DNA of 32,855 nt from Syntrophaceae bacterium (GCA_003141615.1 PLMV01000116.1:1-32855), one strand, 5' to 3'. Counted from the first letter of the stretch, positions 23,877 through 32,424 are shown. Program-made: numbers and translations. Notes: generated from the sequence alone by a model not told the origin.

Positions 23877-25586
23877 ATGAAGGATGTGATGGTCAAGTTA
23901 CCGCTTTTGAACAACTATGTCGAGTACTGGGCACAAAAGGCGCCAGATAAGGAAGCCATGATCCAGCACGAAGACGGGAAGGTTGTAACGTACGGTAAAT
24001 TTAAGACGCTCATTGACTTTTTTGCTTTGAAGCTGCTTGATATGGGTATAGGCAAAGGTGACCGTGTCGCCACACAGCTTGTACTCATCCCTGAACATAT
24101 CATTTTCATGTATGCCTGTTTTAAAATAGGAGCCATTATTGCCCCCCTGGATCTTCGTCTTAAGGAAGATGAGGTTGTGCGCGATCTTGGCAAGATAAAA
24201 CCAAAGGCATTCTTTTTTCTTGGCAAGACCCCTGTCATAGATTTTACAAAAATAGGTGAGGCTGTACGTGACCGTTGTCCATACGTGGAACATCTTGTCC
24301 AGTTTACATCTGATCCGAAGCCAGGCGATATAATTCCTGGAGCAATATCAATTACCGAATTGATGAACAAAGGACGTCTCTTATGGCTTAAAATAAAGAA
24401 TGTTTTTACCCGGAAGCTTGAAAGGGTCTATGCAGAGATAGGCCCCCGGACGCCGGCTCTTATCATTTATACCACAGGTACCACCGGTGAACCTAAACCG
24501 GCAGTATTGTGTCATGAAAACATTCTCGTGCAAAACGAGCTCCTTTCCCGCGGAACAAACCTTTCATCGGATATGCGTGTATTGATCAATCTCCCGCCAA
24601 GCCATGTGGGTTGTGTGACTGAACTTTTCATGACAACAACTTATCGCGGAGGCACATCAGTTTTTCTTCGCGTCTTTGATGTTGCACTTACCTTGGAGGC
24701 CATTGAGAAATGGAGTATTAATGCCCTCGGCCAGATCCCAACACAGTTTCGGATGCTATGGGCTCATAAAAACTATGCTAAATATAATCTGGGAAGCCTT
24801 AAATTTGTTGCTTATGCCGGGTCTGCAGTCGACGTTGAATTTCTTAAAAAGCTGTCCAAAATGGCGCCGCGTTTCGGCACTGGCATCGGTATGACAGAGA
24901 ATGCGGGATTTGCCACATTCACACCTGAGGGTATATCCATTGAGGAGATGGTTGGTCAGGTCGGGCAGGCCTATCCGGACCTTGCTCCGGTTACTATCCG
25001 CAGTCCGATGAAAGAGGACGGTTTAGCAGGAGAAGAGCTACCAGTTGGTGAAGTAGGGGAAATATGCTATCATCCTCCCATCGTTTTTCTGGGTTATTTC
25101 AATCAACCTGAGGAAACCTCCAAGGCGATTTCAAAAGAGGGAATCCTTTACACGGGGGACCTCGGATATTTCAAGGAGATGGGAAGCTATCGTGCGCTCT
25201 ACCTTTCCGGACGGCGTAAGTTTGTGATAAAACAGAAAGGCTACAATGTATTTCCCGATGAGATTGAGTCATTTATTGCCAGTATGGAAGGCGTTGATGT
25301 CGCAGAAGTTGTCGGGATGCCTCACCGTGTATTCGACGAAGGAATTTTTGCCTTTGTGCGCCCGGTGGCAGGTATTTCCCTCACGCCGGAAACTGTAATG
25401 GACTACTGTAAATCAATAGCGGCCTACAAGAGACCACAGTATGTGGAAATATGGCCAGCTGATAAACTGCTTCCTCTAACCAGAAGCACAAAAGTGGATA
25501 AACTGGCGCTGAAAGAACTGGCTACAGAAATCATTAAGGGGTTGCGCGAAAAAGGAAAGTGGGACAGCGTCACCGGGCAGGGATAA
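23877..25586 (+). CDS. AMP-dependent acyl-CoA ligase with unusual P-loop
   Basis: ANL-superfamily ligase, about 569 residues from the start chosen here (AAGGA upstream); ATGs at 23865 and 23889 are alternatives, and an open frame reaching into the MaoC gene at 23772 is unlikely. The ATP loop reads YTTGTTGEPKPAVL near residue 200: the glycine after PK is proline, which is uncommon. Later motifs are normal: LYTGDLGYF, KQKGYNVFPDEIE, and LTRSTKVDK with the catalytic Lys. It probably forms an acyl-CoA, or acyl-adenylate, for the MaoC enzyme encoded upstream. Substrate unknown. Confidence 0.87.
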   Translation: MKDVMVKLPLLNNYVEYWAQKAPDKEAMIQHEDGKVVTYGKFKTLIDFFALKLLDMGIGKGDRVATQLVLIPEHIIFMYACFKIGAIIAPLDLRLKEDEVVRDLGKIKPKAFFFLGKTPVIDFTKIGEAVRDRCPYVEHLVQFTSDPKPGDIIPGAISITELMNKGRLLWLKIKNVFTRKLERVYAEIGPRTPALIIYTTGTTGEPKPAVLCHENILVQNELLSRGTNLSSDMRVLINLPPSHVGCVTELFMTTTYRGGTSVFLRVFDVALTLEAIEKWSINALGQIPTQFRMLWAHKNYAKYNLGSLKFVAYAGSAVDVEFLKKLSKMAPRFGTGIGMTENAGFATFTPEGISIEEMVGQVGQAYPDLAPVTIRSPMKEDGLAGEELPVGEVGEICYHPPIVFLGYFNQPEETSKAISKEGILYTGDLGYFKEMGSYRALYLSGRRKFVIKQKGYNVFPDEIESFIASMEGVDVAEVVGMPHRVFDEGIFAFVRPVAGISLTPETVMDYCKSIAAYKRPQYVEIWPADKLLPLTRSTKVDKLALKELATEIIKGLREKGKWDSVTGQG

Positions 25587-25752
25587 AAATTATTAGGTGG
25601 TAAATCCTATCGGACATGGTTTAAGGGCTTTTTTGTATATTGAAAAGATTGCAGGTAAGAATCGTTTTGAAACTGCCCCTTGCTTGCAGATTAAGTCTAT
25701 TTGTTACGAAGAAGACAAAACAACACACCAACAAACAGAAGGAAGGGTACAT

Positions 25753-27336
25753 ATGGGAGCAATGCGGAATCCGGGAGTTATCTGGAAAGCACTTGACGAG
25801 GCAGCGCGGGAGGTACCCAATGACAGGATGTATATTTACAAGGACCGAACTATTTCCTTCAGAGAAGTGGATGGATCCTCGGATCGGGTTGCGACGTGGC
25901 TCCTGAAGCAAGGCATTAGGAAAGGTGACCGTATTGGCATCATTGCCCTGAATCAGCCAGAGTGGCTCTACACATATTTTGCGGCGGCAAAGATTGGCGC
26001 CGCTATAGTGGGACTAAATGTACGCTACCGTGACACGGAACTAGATTACATGCTGAATCAGAGTGAAGCAAGCATGGTTGTTGTGGTGAATGAATTCGGC
26101 GGATTCAATTATGTGAAATTTTTCGATACCTTCCGTACAAAGATTCCCACCGTGAAGGATTTTGTCTTCATCGGTGATGGCGGATTTCCTGGTAGTGTAT
26201 CCTATGATTTGCTTCTTGCCGAGCCTGCTGACAAGAATATACTTGAAAAGGCAAAAGCATCGGTTTCGCCGGAAGATCTCATGATCATTATCTACACTTC
26301 CGGAACGACAGGAATACCCAAGGGGGCAGCCATCACGCATAAGAGCCAGCTTGCCTCTGCAGTAGCCCAGGTTGATCATGCGCAAATGACTTCCGATGAC
26401 TGTTTGCTTATGATCTTGCCCCTCAATCACGTTGGGGGCATTTCCTGCTCAGTTTTACCGAGCCTGCTGGCCAGGGCAATGGGAATCCTGATTCCCTTCC
26501 CCGATCTCAACGCGGTCATCGAGAACGCGCGTAAATATACCCTTACCATATACGGTGGCGTACCCACACTCTACTCCCTTCTTTTTATGACCCCGGATTT
26601 TCTGAAGCTTGATTTCTCCAAAGTGCGGATCGCCATATGCGGAGGCTCGAACTCAGAACCAGCGCTTCTCTCCCAGATCAAGGAAGTCTTTCACAATGGC
26701 GTGGTGATGAACCTTTACGGCCTCAGTGAAACCTCGGGGGCCGTAGTCCTAAGTCCATGGGAGAGTGATTTTGATACTACTGTCCGTTCCATCGGGAAAC
26801 CCATCGGCGATTTCCAGGCAAAGGTAGTTGATGGAAAAGGTAACACGCTGTACGCCGATGAGATCGGCGAGTTTTGCTTCAAGGGGGATGCCTTATGCAG
26901 CGGTTATTTTCGCATGCCTGAAGCAACGGCGGAATCCTTTGACAATGATGGCTGGCTACACTCCGGCGACATGGGGTATATTGAAAAGGATGGATACATT
27001 GTCCTGAAAGGACGTAAGAAAGAAATGTATATTCAGGGAGGGTTTAACGTCTATCCTGCAGAGGTGGAGAATCTGATCTCGAAGCATCCCAAGGTGCTAC
27101 TTGTGGCAGACATCGGAGTACCCGATACCGTTCTGGGCGAGGTGGGTAGATGTTATATCGTTCCGCGGCCAGGAACAAATCTCACAGCGGAGGAAATCAT
27201 AGATTACTGCAAGGGACACCTTGCCGACTACAAAGTGCCGCGCCAAATCGTATTCAAGGATGTTCTTCCCTTGACGCCAGTGGGAAAGGTGATGAAGATA
27301 AAGTTGAAGGAAGATTTCGAAAGAACAGGCGTTTAA
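25753..27336 (+). CDS. AMP-dependent acyl-CoA ligase (long-chain acid:CoA ligase type)
   Basis: Third ANL ligase of the window, 527 residues from the ATG at 25753, which follows AGGAAGGG; the open frame from 25597 has no such support. Canonical motifs: YTSGTTGIPKGAAITH near residue 181-196, GLSETSGAVVLS, WLHSGDMGYIEKDGY, GRKKEMYIQGGFNVYP near 415, and the catalytic Lys in TPVGKVMKIKL near 511. It converts a fatty or aromatic acid to its CoA ester in the cytoplasm. It probably shares a transcript with the MaoC and preceding ligase genes. The two adjacent ligases differ enough in sequence that different substrates are likely. Confidence 0.9.
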   Translation: MGAMRNPGVIWKALDEAAREVPNDRMYIYKDRTISFREVDGSSDRVATWLLKQGIRKGDRIGIIALNQPEWLYTYFAAAKIGAAIVGLNVRYRDTELDYMLNQSEASMVVVVNEFGGFNYVKFFDTFRTKIPTVKDFVFIGDGGFPGSVSYDLLLAEPADKNILEKAKASVSPEDLMIIIYTSGTTGIPKGAAITHKSQLASAVAQVDHAQMTSDDCLLMILPLNHVGGISCSVLPSLLARAMGILIPFPDLNAVIENARKYTLTIYGGVPTLYSLLFMTPDFLKLDFSKVRIAICGGSNSEPALLSQIKEVFHNGVVMNLYGLSETSGAVVLSPWESDFDTTVRSIGKPIGDFQAKVVDGKGNTLYADEIGEFCFKGDALCSGYFRMPEATAESFDNDGWLHSGDMGYIEKDGYIVLKGRKKEMYIQGGFNVYPAEVENLISKHPKVLLVADIGVPDTVLGEVGRCYIVPRPGTNLTAEEIIDYCKGHLADYKVPRQIVFKDVLPLTPVGKVMKIKLKEDFERTGV

Positions 27337-27361
27337 CCTGCCATCCCTCCCCGAAAACTAG

Positions 27362-27397
27362 GCTAATATTAACTTTTTTATAACACTTAATATTAGC
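27362..27397. terminator. AT-rich inverted repeat after the ligase operon
   Basis: GCTAATATTAA and TTAATATTAGC form perfect 11-bp arms around a 14-base loop, 25 bp after the ligase stop. No clean T-run follows, so it may be a weak terminator or a protein-binding palindrome. The rest of the gap to 27535 holds a short repeat motif near 27437 and a small hairpin (ACCGCA-TTTT-TGCGGT, 27495-27510). Confidence 0.4.
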
Positions 27398-27535
27398 TAA
27401 ATAATTTCTTTCTTCCTCATTTTCCAAATTTTTAATTTTATGCTAGATTACAAACAGTAATCGTTAAACAATTCTTTTTCATTAAGAACGTCATACCGCA
27501 TTTTTGCGGTGTTTATGTTATTATAGAAAATATAT

Positions 27536-28069
27536 ATGAACTTTGTTAACAGACGAACAGAAATGAAAAATATTTCGGAACTTGAGCGGATTGTTGCGAA
27601 GTTTGATGAACAGTTGAAACCTGTCGCAACGAGGTCTTTTGATTTCAACGATCCTGAATGGATAACTAAACTCTATAAGACTCCAGATCCACTTGATGAG
27701 ACCGGAACACGATCGGAGATGGAAACATTACTCATAGAAGTCACCAATCATTACGCCAATTGCGATTCCGAAACGAGGCGAGTAATCCGCTCTATTTTTC
27801 AAAAATATGACTCTGTTGCTTGGGCCGCAACTTTCTCTAAGGCTCCAACCACTTCGGAAGGCATTCGCCGGCAATTATTACTTTTCTCAATCTTAGATCA
27901 AGGAAAAGACACACGGGATGCAATCCTGTGGCTACAAGATATTTCTACTAGGGCGAAATCGGCTGGTATACAAGTTAAGCCCATACTTGAAGAAGTTGCT
28001 GGCTTTTCCAGTGAAATGAATAAGTACGGAATGGGCTCAACTAAGAGTTTACTTCTGAATGCCTGCTAA
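27536..28069 (+). CDS. Hypothetical helical protein
   Basis: A 177-residue soluble, mostly alpha-helical protein that I do not recognise. It contains no membrane segment or signal peptide, and a conspicuous region of helix-turn-helix-like repeats around FSKAPTTSEGIRRQLLLFSI could be HEAT-like, but that is only an impression. The start is uncertain: ATG at 27536 and ATG at 27563 (MKNISELERIVAKF) both lack a good Shine-Dalgarno. A 33-bp hairpin (GGACTCGC/GCGAGTCC, 28084-28116) and a dispersed repeat follow immediately. Function unknown; small AT-rich genes between such repeats are often recently acquired. Confidence 0.65.
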   Translation: MNFVNRRTEMKNISELERIVAKFDEQLKPVATRSFDFNDPEWITKLYKTPDPLDETGTRSEMETLLIEVTNHYANCDSETRRVIRSIFQKYDSVAWAATFSKAPTTSEGIRRQLLLFSILDQGKDTRDAILWLQDISTRAKSAGIQVKPILEEVAGFSSEMNKYGMGSTKSLLLNAC

Positions 28070-28083
28070 CGTATCGATCCACC

Positions 28084-28116
28084 GGACTCGCGGTGTGCAC
28101 CATTGCTGGCGAGTCC
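28084..28116. other. GC-rich hairpin downstream of the hypothetical gene
   Basis: GGACTCGC and GCGAGTCC are perfect 8-bp arms around a 17-base loop that itself contains GGTG-TG-CACC. It begins 15 bp after the stop TAA, which reads TGCTAACG. The arrangement recalls an attC but the closing GTTRRRY core is absent, and there is no T-run for a terminator. Confidence 0.45.
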
Positions 28117-28129
28117 AAGTGCTATTATC

Positions 28130-28260
28130 TTTAAACCAGTAATCCTTAATTCTTACAACTACCCAATACTGAAACTTTGTAGATGAAACAAATAATTGAC
28201 TTCTTCCTGAAAGAAACAAATCACCAATCCTGACTAAAATAGAACCTTTCAACCAGTAAT
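28130..28260 (+). repeat. Dispersed repeat copy, short form
   Basis: Begins TTTAAACCAGTAATCC and closes TTTCAACCAGTAAT, so the unit is bounded by imperfect direct repeats. Its head runs GTAATCCTTAATTCTTACAA to GTAGATGAAACAAATAATT, shared with copies at 22515, 22652, 29656 and 32577. The 200-270 bp body of the long copies is mostly missing. Confidence 0.6.
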
Positions 28261-28339
28261 AAACAAAATGGCTGAACTCTAACTTAACATGTGGTACAAA
28301 TATTTGGGGCAGGTCAATAATAGGGAAGGATCCATTATA

Positions 28340-29614
28340 ATGAACATAACCATCATTTCTCTGGGGACACGCGGTGATGTGCAGCCCTACGTTGCTTTGG
28401 GCTTGGGTTTGAAGAAAGCGGGGCATAATGTCAAGTTGGCCACCCATGGCGAGTTTTCATCATTTGTGGTTGCCTATGGTCTGGACTTTTCCCCGGTGGA
28501 AGGCAATATCCAGGCGCTTTTGGAAGGAGATGCGGGGAAAGGCATGCTGGGATCTGGCAATAACAAGTTCAATTTTTTCCGCCATTTTGCGGTACTTGTC
28601 AGACCGTTGATGAAAAACATCATGGCTGATTCCTGGAAGGCCTGCCAGGGAGCAGATGTGATCCTTCATTCCTTCTTTGGCTTGTTTGCGGCAAAATCCA
28701 TTGCGGAACGGTTAGGCATACCATACTATCCGGCAATGATTTTCCCGGACACCCCTACAAACGTATTTGCCCATAACCTGTTTCCGCCGGAGATCCGACT
28801 TGGACCCATTTACAACCGTTTGACCTACTCGATGGTCGACTGGGCCTTCTGGCACCTGTTCCGCAGCACATTCAACGACATCAGAAAAGAAGTGCTGGAT
28901 TTACCGCCCATCAAGAAGAATCCGTTACGTCAGATGCGCAAGGAGCGCGTCCCCGTTCTTTACGGGTACAGCGCCTCCATTCTCCCCCGACCCAAGGACT
29001 GGAAGGACTGGATTCACGTGACAGGGTACTGGTTTCTGGACAGCCACAATGTCTGGCAACCGCCCGAAGACCTCGTTGATTTTCTGAAATCCGGGACAAA
29101 ACCGGTTTACATCGGTTTTGGCAGTATGAGTAACCGTGATCCTGAAAAAACGACAGGCACTGTCATCAAAGCGCTTCAAATCGCCAAACAGCGCGGTATC
29201 ATCATCAGCGGCTGGGGGGGGCTCGTGAAGAGCAGTCTACCCGACGAGGTGTATCATATCGATTCAATCCCCCACGACTGGCTGTTTCCGCAAACGTCTG
29301 TTGTTGTCCATCACGGTGGAGCCGGGACGATAGGCGCAGGTCTCCGTGCGGGCTGTCCGACCGTTGTTATCCCGTTTTTTGCCGACCAGCCTTTCTGGGG
29401 GCGATGTGTCTACGAAGCCGGGGCGGGACCCAAACCCATTCCACAGCATAAGCTGAATCCGGAGAACCTGGCTCACGCAATCTCGGCGGCGGTGTGCAAC
29501 AAAACCATGAAACAGCATGCAATGGCCATCGGAAAGCGCATCCGCAGTGAAAATGGCGTGGAGCGAGCCGCACAGCTTGTCCACCGCTTTGTGCAAGAAA
29601 AGAAAACAGGATAG
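28340..29614 (+). CDS. GT1-family UDP-sugar glycosyltransferase
   Basis: A 424-residue glycosyltransferase of GT-B fold, from the ATG at 28340 (GAAGGA upstream) rather than the open frame at 28289. The N-terminus MNITIISLGTRGDVQPYVAL is the acceptor-domain signature of the sterol/macrolide/flavonoid UGT group. The donor signature VVVHHGGAGTIGAGLRAGCP lies near residue 320, followed by PFFADQPFWGRCV. Bacterial members transfer glucose or related sugars to lipids, sterols, rhamnolipids or macrolides; the acceptor here is unknown. It stands between two copies of a dispersed repeat with no functional partner. Confidence 0.88.
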   Translation: MNITIISLGTRGDVQPYVALGLGLKKAGHNVKLATHGEFSSFVVAYGLDFSPVEGNIQALLEGDAGKGMLGSGNNKFNFFRHFAVLVRPLMKNIMADSWKACQGADVILHSFFGLFAAKSIAERLGIPYYPAMIFPDTPTNVFAHNLFPPEIRLGPIYNRLTYSMVDWAFWHLFRSTFNDIRKEVLDLPPIKKNPLRQMRKERVPVLYGYSASILPRPKDWKDWIHVTGYWFLDSHNVWQPPEDLVDFLKSGTKPVYIGFGSMSNRDPEKTTGTVIKALQIAKQRGIIISGWGGLVKSSLPDEVYHIDSIPHDWLFPQTSVVVHHGGAGTIGAGLRAGCPTVVIPFFADQPFWGRCVYEAGAGPKPIPQHKLNPENLAHAISAAVCNKTMKQHAMAIGKRIRSENGVERAAQLVHRFVQEKKTG

Positions 29615-29646
29615 ACATTGCATGCCGGTGACCGACACGTTGCACC

Positions 29647-29915
29647 TTTCAAACAGTAATCTTCAACATCAAAACTTTTTAAAGTTGTTTGTTAGTAGGT
29701 AAAAGAAATAACCAACTAATTCAAAAACATTTCCAATCCAGTTCGCCATTCATGGTATAAACCAAGAACAGCAGAAATCGACCTCAATACCGGAATGATT
29801 CTAACCCGATAAAAACCTAAAGTAGATGGTCCGGGAAACTTTTCAATAAGAAAATACGCAGGAGTCTGCGCTTTTTTAAATTTCCATTTTTGATGCAACA
29901 TTTCAACCGGTAATC
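29647..29915 (+). repeat. Dispersed repeat copy, long form (R1)
   Basis: A 269-bp unit from TTTCAAACAGTAATC to TTTCAACCGGTAATC. The body is nearly the same as the copy at 32569-32836 and, in part, the one at 31166-31281. It includes a terminator-like hairpin (see 29857). It fills most of the 29615-30010 gap, where no gene is seen. Confidence 0.75.
29857..29877 (+). terminator. Rho-independent terminator within the repeat
   Basis: CGCAG-GAGT-CTGCG followed by CTTTTTT on the plus strand. It is conserved in the copy at 32780-32801 and in decayed form at 30321-30342, and would end the glycosyltransferase transcript. Confidence 0.6.
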
Positions 29916-30010
29916 TTTGAACCAGCTTGTTATGGATTTTCTTGACACACTAGATTGCTTGTCCTATGCTTCCCCAACAAAATAGAAACTTTATCATATA
30001 AGGAGGCTTT

Positions 30011-30316
30011 ATGAGATGGTATCATTATGTTGCTTGCTTCTGCGCTGGTATATTCTTAACCAACACTGTCCCACATTTCGTCCACGGGGTATCAGGTGAC
30101 TTTTTCCCCTCTCCATTCGCACATCCACCGGGCAAAGGATTATCTTCTCCAACGATAAATGTTCTGTGGGCGCTGGCTAATCTCGTTATCGGATATATCC
30201 TATTGAGGACAGGTAAGTTATCCCAAACAAACAAATGGAGCCTCCTCGCATTTTTTGCTGGTGTCGTTTGCCTCAGTATACAGCTAAGCATTGTATTCGT
30301 TGACAAGATGCATTAA
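30011..30316 (+). CDS. Small integral membrane protein
   Basis: A 101-residue protein with three hydrophobic segments: the N-terminal WYHYVACFCAGIFLTN region, INVLWALANLVIGYILL, and WSLLAFFAGVVCLSIQLSIV. A conserved-looking loop PHFVHGVSGDFFPSPFAHPPG lies between the first two. An excellent Shine-Dalgarno (AAGGAGG) precedes the ATG, and a TTGACA is found 65 bp upstream at 29941. I do not recognise the family. It is followed by a decayed copy of the repeat's terminator hairpin at 30321-30342. Confidence 0.75.
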   Translation: MRWYHYVACFCAGIFLTNTVPHFVHGVSGDFFPSPFAHPPGKGLSSPTINVLWALANLVIGYILLRTGKLSQTNKWSLLAFFAGVVCLSIQLSIVFVDKMH

Positions 30317-30389
30317 ATAAACGCGGGATTCTACGCTTTTTTAAATCCAAGATTAATCATCTCCAGCATACTTTGACTTTTTTACTATA

Positions 30390-30734
30390 ATGAAAAAATT
30401 AAACAGAAAAATATTCTATATACTTGTTGTATGCGTTGTTTTTGCTATTATCGGATTTTCTGCGGCACTCAATAATTATTCATCTGAACTCATGAATCGT
30501 GATGATCACAAAGATGCAGTGGTGCACGTCTATATACTCAAAGACTCCAGCTTTTTAGAAGCCACGAAAATGCTTAACCAGGCGGGATTGGTAAAAAACA
30601 GTTTTTTATTTTGTAGCTTGGCCATAATCAAAGGATCCAATTATCACGTTCGCGCCGGAGAATATAAATTTAACACTTCCATGACTCCTTCTGAAATGAT
30701 TGACAAATTAATGCGTGGAGAAAATAAAAAATAG
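30390..30734 (+). CDS. MltG/YceG-like N-terminal fragment (truncated)
   Basis: A 114-residue protein with one N-terminal transmembrane segment (FYILVVCVVFAIIGFSAAL) and then a LysM-like region typical of endolytic transglycosylase MltG: VYILKDSSFLEATKMLNQAG, VKNSFLFCSLAIIKG, RAGEYKFNTSMTPSEMIDKL. Full MltG has about 330 residues with a catalytic glutamate domain; here the frame stops right after the LysM-like domain, so no transglycosylase activity is expected. Either a truncated gene or a stand-alone anchor protein. The Shine-Dalgarno is poor. The 30735-30982 gap after it has a small hairpin (CTTGTG/CACAAG, 30787-30808) and no clear gene. Confidence 0.7.
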   Translation: MKKLNRKIFYILVVCVVFAIIGFSAALNNYSSELMNRDDHKDAVVHVYILKDSSFLEATKMLNQAGLVKNSFLFCSLAIIKGSNYHVRAGEYKFNTSMTPSEMIDKLMRGENKK

Positions 30735-30982
30735 CGAAAAAATATTGATGTTCTGCGGAATATAAACTTTTTCACGTCTGATCTCTTGTGTTGCTTATTC
30801 CACAAGGGTTTCCTCCGTTTTGTTTGAAGGGGTGTTAGGGGTTATAGTTGGGTAAGGGATAATGGGTTTGTATCTGATGTGAAATAATGATTTGATAATT
30901 GATATTGATGATGAGCTGCTTCAATAGATTAGCACTCATAGTGGCCGAGTTACCGTATATAAAATAAAGTGCGTGTGATCAG

Positions 30983-31201
30983 ATGGGTAGAAGAAGAACA
31001 AACAGACGAGATATCAAGATTCCTCATACTCGACCTGTTAAAAAGGGTAAGAATATAAGAGGAATTAACTGGGTTACTTTGATAATTGGTGTAATCATCG
31101 CGTTTGGAGTTGCTTATTATTATTTTGTAAGAGCCGAAAGGCGCACCCAACATTCCATAAATTATTTCCAAACTCATGGTAAATACCCAGAACAGCGATA
31201 A
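30983..31201 (+). CDS. Small basic single-pass membrane protein
   Basis: A 72-residue frame: a strongly basic N-terminus (MGRRRTNRRD...KKGKN), one membrane segment (WVTLIIGVIIAFGVAYYYFV) and a short tail. No good Shine-Dalgarno is seen. The last ~12 residues are read from the start of a dispersed repeat, so the gene's original 3' end may have been replaced. Unrecognised; moderately likely to be real because of the clear positive-inside membrane topology. Confidence 0.45.
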   Translation: MGRRRTNRRDIKIPHTRPVKKGKNIRGINWVTLIIGVIIAFGVAYYYFVRAERRTQHSINYFQTHGKYPEQR

Positions 31202-31281
31202 TCAACCTCAATACCGGAATGATTCTAATCCAATAAAAACCTAAAGCAGATGGTTCCGGAAACTTTTCAATTAGAAAATTA
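31166..31281 (+). repeat. Dispersed repeat copy, partial (R2)
   Basis: Matches the central part of the long copies, from TTCCAAACTCATGGTAAATA through CCTCAATACCGGAATGATTC to GGAAACTTTTCAATTAGAAA. The head module and the terminator end are missing. Confidence 0.65.
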
Positions 31282-31297
31282 TTGATCATGAACTAAT

Positions 31298-31332
31298 AAA
31301 AAAAGCCGTCCCACCTAATCATGAAACGGCTC
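31298..31332 (-). terminator. Rho-independent terminator of the HU gene
   Basis: On the minus strand GCCGT...ACGGC closes a 16-base loop and is followed by seven T. It lies 24 bp past the HU stop codon. Confidence 0.7.
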
Positions 31333-31355
31333 AATGAATATGATGAATAGTCGGT

Positions 31356-31625
31356 CTATTTAACTGCGTCTTTTAGACCTTTTCCGGCTTTAAATACGGG
31401 AACCTTCTTTGCGGCTATTTTAATTGCCTTACCTGTTTGGGGGTTCCTGCCTGTGCGGGCTTTTCTCTTACTGACACGAAATGTTCCAAATCCAACAAGT
31501 GTAACAGTGTTACCTTTCTTGAGTGCTTTCTTGATTGCTGCCAGTGTTGCATCCACTGCCAACCCAGCTTCTTTCTTGCTACATGTAACCTTAGCCACTT
31601 CTTCGATCAAATCAGATTTGTTCAT
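31356..31625 (-). CDS. hup: HU-family DNA-binding protein
   Basis: An 89-residue histone-like HU, the standard length. The dimerisation helices occupy residues 1-40, GFGTF is at 45-49, and the DNA-intercalating arm carries GRNPQTG (59-65) with P62. It bends and compacts DNA as a dimer in the nucleoid. AGGAGG stands upstream of the ATG, with a good promoter (31659-31687) and terminator. The protein is intact. Cys15 is a slightly unusual residue. HU versus IHF: the sequence follows HU, but IHF-like use cannot be excluded. Confidence 0.95.
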   Translation of the reverse strand: MNKSDLIEEVAKVTCSKKEAGLAVDATLAAIKKALKKGNTVTLVGFGTFRVSKRKARTGRNPQTGKAIKIAAKKVPVFKAGKGLKDAVK

Positions 31626-31658
31626 TTAGTGCCCTCCTAGTTTTATAATTATTAATTT

Positions 31659-31687
31659 AATATACATTCTACTTTGCTGTAAATCAA
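31659..31687 (-). promoter_or_regulatory. Promoter of the HU gene
   Basis: TTGATT (31682-31687) and TATATT (31659-31664) on the minus strand with a 17-bp spacer, about 34 bp ahead of the start codon. The rest of the 31688-31859 gap is AT-rich and without recognisable content. Confidence 0.6.
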
Positions 31688-31859
31688 TTGGAATTAAGCC
31701 GATAAATGAAGATCAATATTTAAGATTAGGAATGTTTTTTTAAGGATAGCTTCCTGTAAGAAACAAAGCGTCAACCTTCGCAAATATACAAGACTTCAAT
31801 CCGTTATCAATGAAACTGTGTGATTTCCTCTTTCAAAAAAATTAGGTTTTATAGAACAT

Positions 31860-31895
31860 AAAAATCGGGCATTCACTTCAAAAGTGAACGCCCGA
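31860..31895 (-). terminator. Rho-independent terminator of the small lipoprotein gene
   Basis: A long stem, TCGGGCGTTCACTT against AAGTGAATGCCCGA with a 3-base loop and one G-T pair, followed by TTTTT on the minus strand. Confidence 0.85.
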
Positions 31896-31927
31896 CTATT
31901 TTGTCTTGCAAATTTATTTTACAGCAA

Positions 31928-32128
31928 TTATTTTGCAGGTGCAGGTGCAGCTTCGGGAGCAGGTGCTGGTGCTGGTACTGCAGTAGCTGCAGGTGCCGGC
32001 TGAGCAACAGGTGCTTCAACTTTAGGAGCTTCTGCTGGTGCCTCTTCCTTTTTTTTGCAACCTAAGACTGCAAGAGACAAAGAAGCAACAAATAGCATAG
32101 CGACAAAAATGGCAAATATCTTTTTCAT
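31928..32128 (-). CDS. Small Ala/Pro-rich lipoprotein
   Basis: A 66-residue lipoprotein: signal peptide MKKIFAIFVAMLFVASLSLA, lipobox AVLGC with Cys24, a basic KKK start to the mature chain, then an Ala/Pro/Glu-rich low-complexity tail. Such short tails are seen in small entericidin-like or spacer lipoproteins; no specific family is claimed. It has a strong Shine-Dalgarno (AAGGAGG), a good promoter (32199-32226) and a strong terminator, so it is likely well expressed as a single-gene unit. Confidence 0.85.
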   Translation of the reverse strand: MKKIFAIFVAMLFVASLSLAVLGCKKKEEAPAEAPKVEAPVAQPAPAATAVPAPAPAPEAAPAPAK

Positions 32129-32198
32129 TAACGGCTAACCTCCTTTCACAGATTTAATAAAGATTGTATTGATATAACAAGTCCTTATATTGGGTGCA

Positions 32199-32226
32199 AA
32201 AATACGCCTTTTTTTCGCCTTGTCAA
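32199..32226 (-). promoter_or_regulatory. Promoter of the small lipoprotein gene
   Basis: A perfect TTGACA (32221-32226) and TATTTT (32199-32204) with a 16-bp spacer on the minus strand, about 70 bp before the start codon. Confidence 0.65.
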
Positions 32227-32424
32227 GCATAAAATTAATAATTACCAGTAGCATCCAGCGATTTTGACGAACATACTCTCTTTCAGTCCGCAATGAATTG
32301 TTTTCCCTATGGCTTTCCAGGGTATGAGAATATTTCTGAAAATATATCTTGATTTTTCCTGTTAGTTTGATAAACTATTTTCGTAACAAGTAGCATAGAG
32401 ATGAAAATAGCAAACTCTTCAACA

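Noticed and set aside
28066-28140. Second attC site after the hypothetical gene
   Set aside because: The start (TGCTAACG at the stop codon) and central hairpin are suggestive, but the closing GTTRRRY core and outer pairing are missing, so only the hairpin is annotated.
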